Made by a program: the position numbers and the translations under genes. Below, one piece after another: positions 63,378-64,000 of a stretch of DNA of 64,000 bases. The notes under the pieces are model-generated. The model did not search any database. It saw only the letters and a program-made list of their open reading frames with translations, and was not told the DNA's origin. This DNA is from Devosia limi DSM 17137. Its GTDB lineage: Bacteria > Pseudomonadota > Alphaproteobacteria > Rhizobiales > Devosiaceae. Position 1 is the first letter of the stretch. Every line of letters starts with the position of its first letter. Location of the stretch: positions 62,001-126,000 of the forward strand of contig NZ_FQVC01000010.1 of assembly GCF_900128975.1 (NCBI RefSeq). The letters are read 5' to 3'.

Positions 63378-64000
63378 ATGCACCATGACTCGCCCCTGGT
63401 CTCCACGATCGTCGCGGGTCTCGTGCTTGCGTTTATTTTTGGCATGATCGCCAACCGGTTCCGGCTGCCGCCGCTGGTGGGGTACCTGCTGGCCGGGGTC
63501 GTGGTCGGTCCCTATACGCCGGGTTTTGTCGCCAATCAGGCGCTGGGGGCCGAACTCGCCGAAATCGGCGTGATCCTGCTGATGTTCGGGGTGGGGCTGC
63601 ATTTTTCGCTCAAGGACCTGATGAGCGTGCGGGCGCTGGCCATTCCAGGCGCACTGGCGCAGATCGCTTTGGCGACGGCGCTTGGCTTTGGCATGGGCAG
63701 CTTGATGGGCTGGGAGATGGGCGCAGCCCTGCTGTTCGGCCTGGCGCTGTCCTGCGCGTCCACCGTGGTGTTGCTCAAGGCGATGCAGGATCGCCGGCTG
63801 ATCGAAACCGAGCGCGGGCGCATTGCCGTCGGTTGGTTGATCGTCGAAGACCTGGCGATGGTGCTGGCGCTGGTGCTGATCCCCGCTTTTGCCGCGCTGG
63901 GCGGCATCGATAGCGGCATCCACGATCCTTTCGTGTCGTTTGTCGAGCGGCTGATCGGTGGCCCGGTCGGCATTTGGGGCGTTCTGGCGCTGACGGTGGT
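63378..64000 (+). CDS. Kef-type monovalent cation:proton antiporter (YbaL family), 3' end outside window
   Basis: An open frame of 207 codons from the ATG at 63378 to the window edge. The translation begins MHHDSPLVSTIVAGLVLAFI and continues with IANRFRLPPLVGYLLAGVVVGPYTPGFV, ELAEIGVILLMFGVGLHFSLKDLM and ALSCASTVVLLKAM, all standard CPA2/Kef helices. The full protein is usually ~550-650 residues, with a C-terminal TrkA-N domain that is not visible here. It is likely a K+/H+ exporter used in pH or osmotic homeostasis. Confidence 0.88.
   Translation, partial: MHHDSPLVSTIVAGLVLAFIFGMIANRFRLPPLVGYLLAGVVVGPYTPGFVANQALGAELAEIGVILLMFGVGLHFSLKDLMSVRALAIPGALAQIALATALGFGMGSLMGWEMGAALLFGLALSCASTVVLLKAMQDRRLIETERGRIAVGWLIVEDLAMVLALVLIPAFAALGGIDSGIHDPFVSFVERLIGGPVGIWGVLALTV

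Overview
The window looks like a piece of chromosome from a GC-rich, osmotolerant alphaproteobacterium, most likely Hyphomicrobiales (Devosia/Pelagibacterium-like). The reasons are the high GC content, the many ABC, TRAP and amidohydrolase genes typical of that order, and a complete ectoine/hydroxyectoine locus. The genus is inferred from gene style only. No rRNA, complete tRNA, CRISPR array or intact mobile element was seen. The only mobile-element trace is a truncated integrase beside a tRNA-Ser-like 3' end near 2.5 kb.

Left part (0-13 kb): the tail of an unknown gene, a GMC flavin oxidoreductase, the integrase scar, and a secreted amidohydrolase with a C-terminal MliC-like domain. Next comes a LysR-controlled import and degradation cluster: an NMT1/ThiY-like binding protein, ATPase, permease, a divergent adenine-deaminase-family hydrolase, a cytosine-deaminase-family hydrolase and an MFS carrier. 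It probably imports and deaminates a nitrogen heterocycle.

13-27.6 kb: a minus-strand operon with a ferric/phosphonate-type ABC importer, an inositol-monophosphatase-family enzyme and a glycerophosphodiester phosphodiesterase. A divergent ROK regulator faces it, which suggests organophosphate uptake. Then follow a DadA-like FAD oxidase, a TAXI-type TRAP transporter with a perfect terminator-like hairpin between its two genes, and two tandem paralogous AraC regulators.

27.6-39 kb: two tandem HAF-repeat autotransporters. The first is broken by two -1 frameshifts and the second is intact. Both have the same bulged leader hairpin just before the start. A small exported unknown protein, an S41 protease, a Tat-exported beta-carbonic anhydrase, a beta-lactamase-fold hydrolase, another AraC regulator and a DUF2254 membrane protein follow.

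38.6-49 kb: the osmoprotection locus, in the order ectR (divergent), ectA, ectB, ectC, ectD, ask, ehuB, ehuC, ehuD, ehuA and a BCCT carrier, so synthesis and uptake of compatible solutes sit together. 

49-57 kb: a DctB/DctD-like two-component system, a textbook sigma-54 promoter, and a second TAXI TRAP operon ending with a DUF1850 gene. The layout says that the two-component system controls this transporter. The right end holds a degenerate GGDEF membrane protein, a YCII protein, an EamA exporter, an aldo/keto reductase - FAH hydrolase - RecD-like helicase overlapping operon, a transglutaminase-like protease, an NTF2-like protein and the start of a Kef-type antiporter cut by the window edge.
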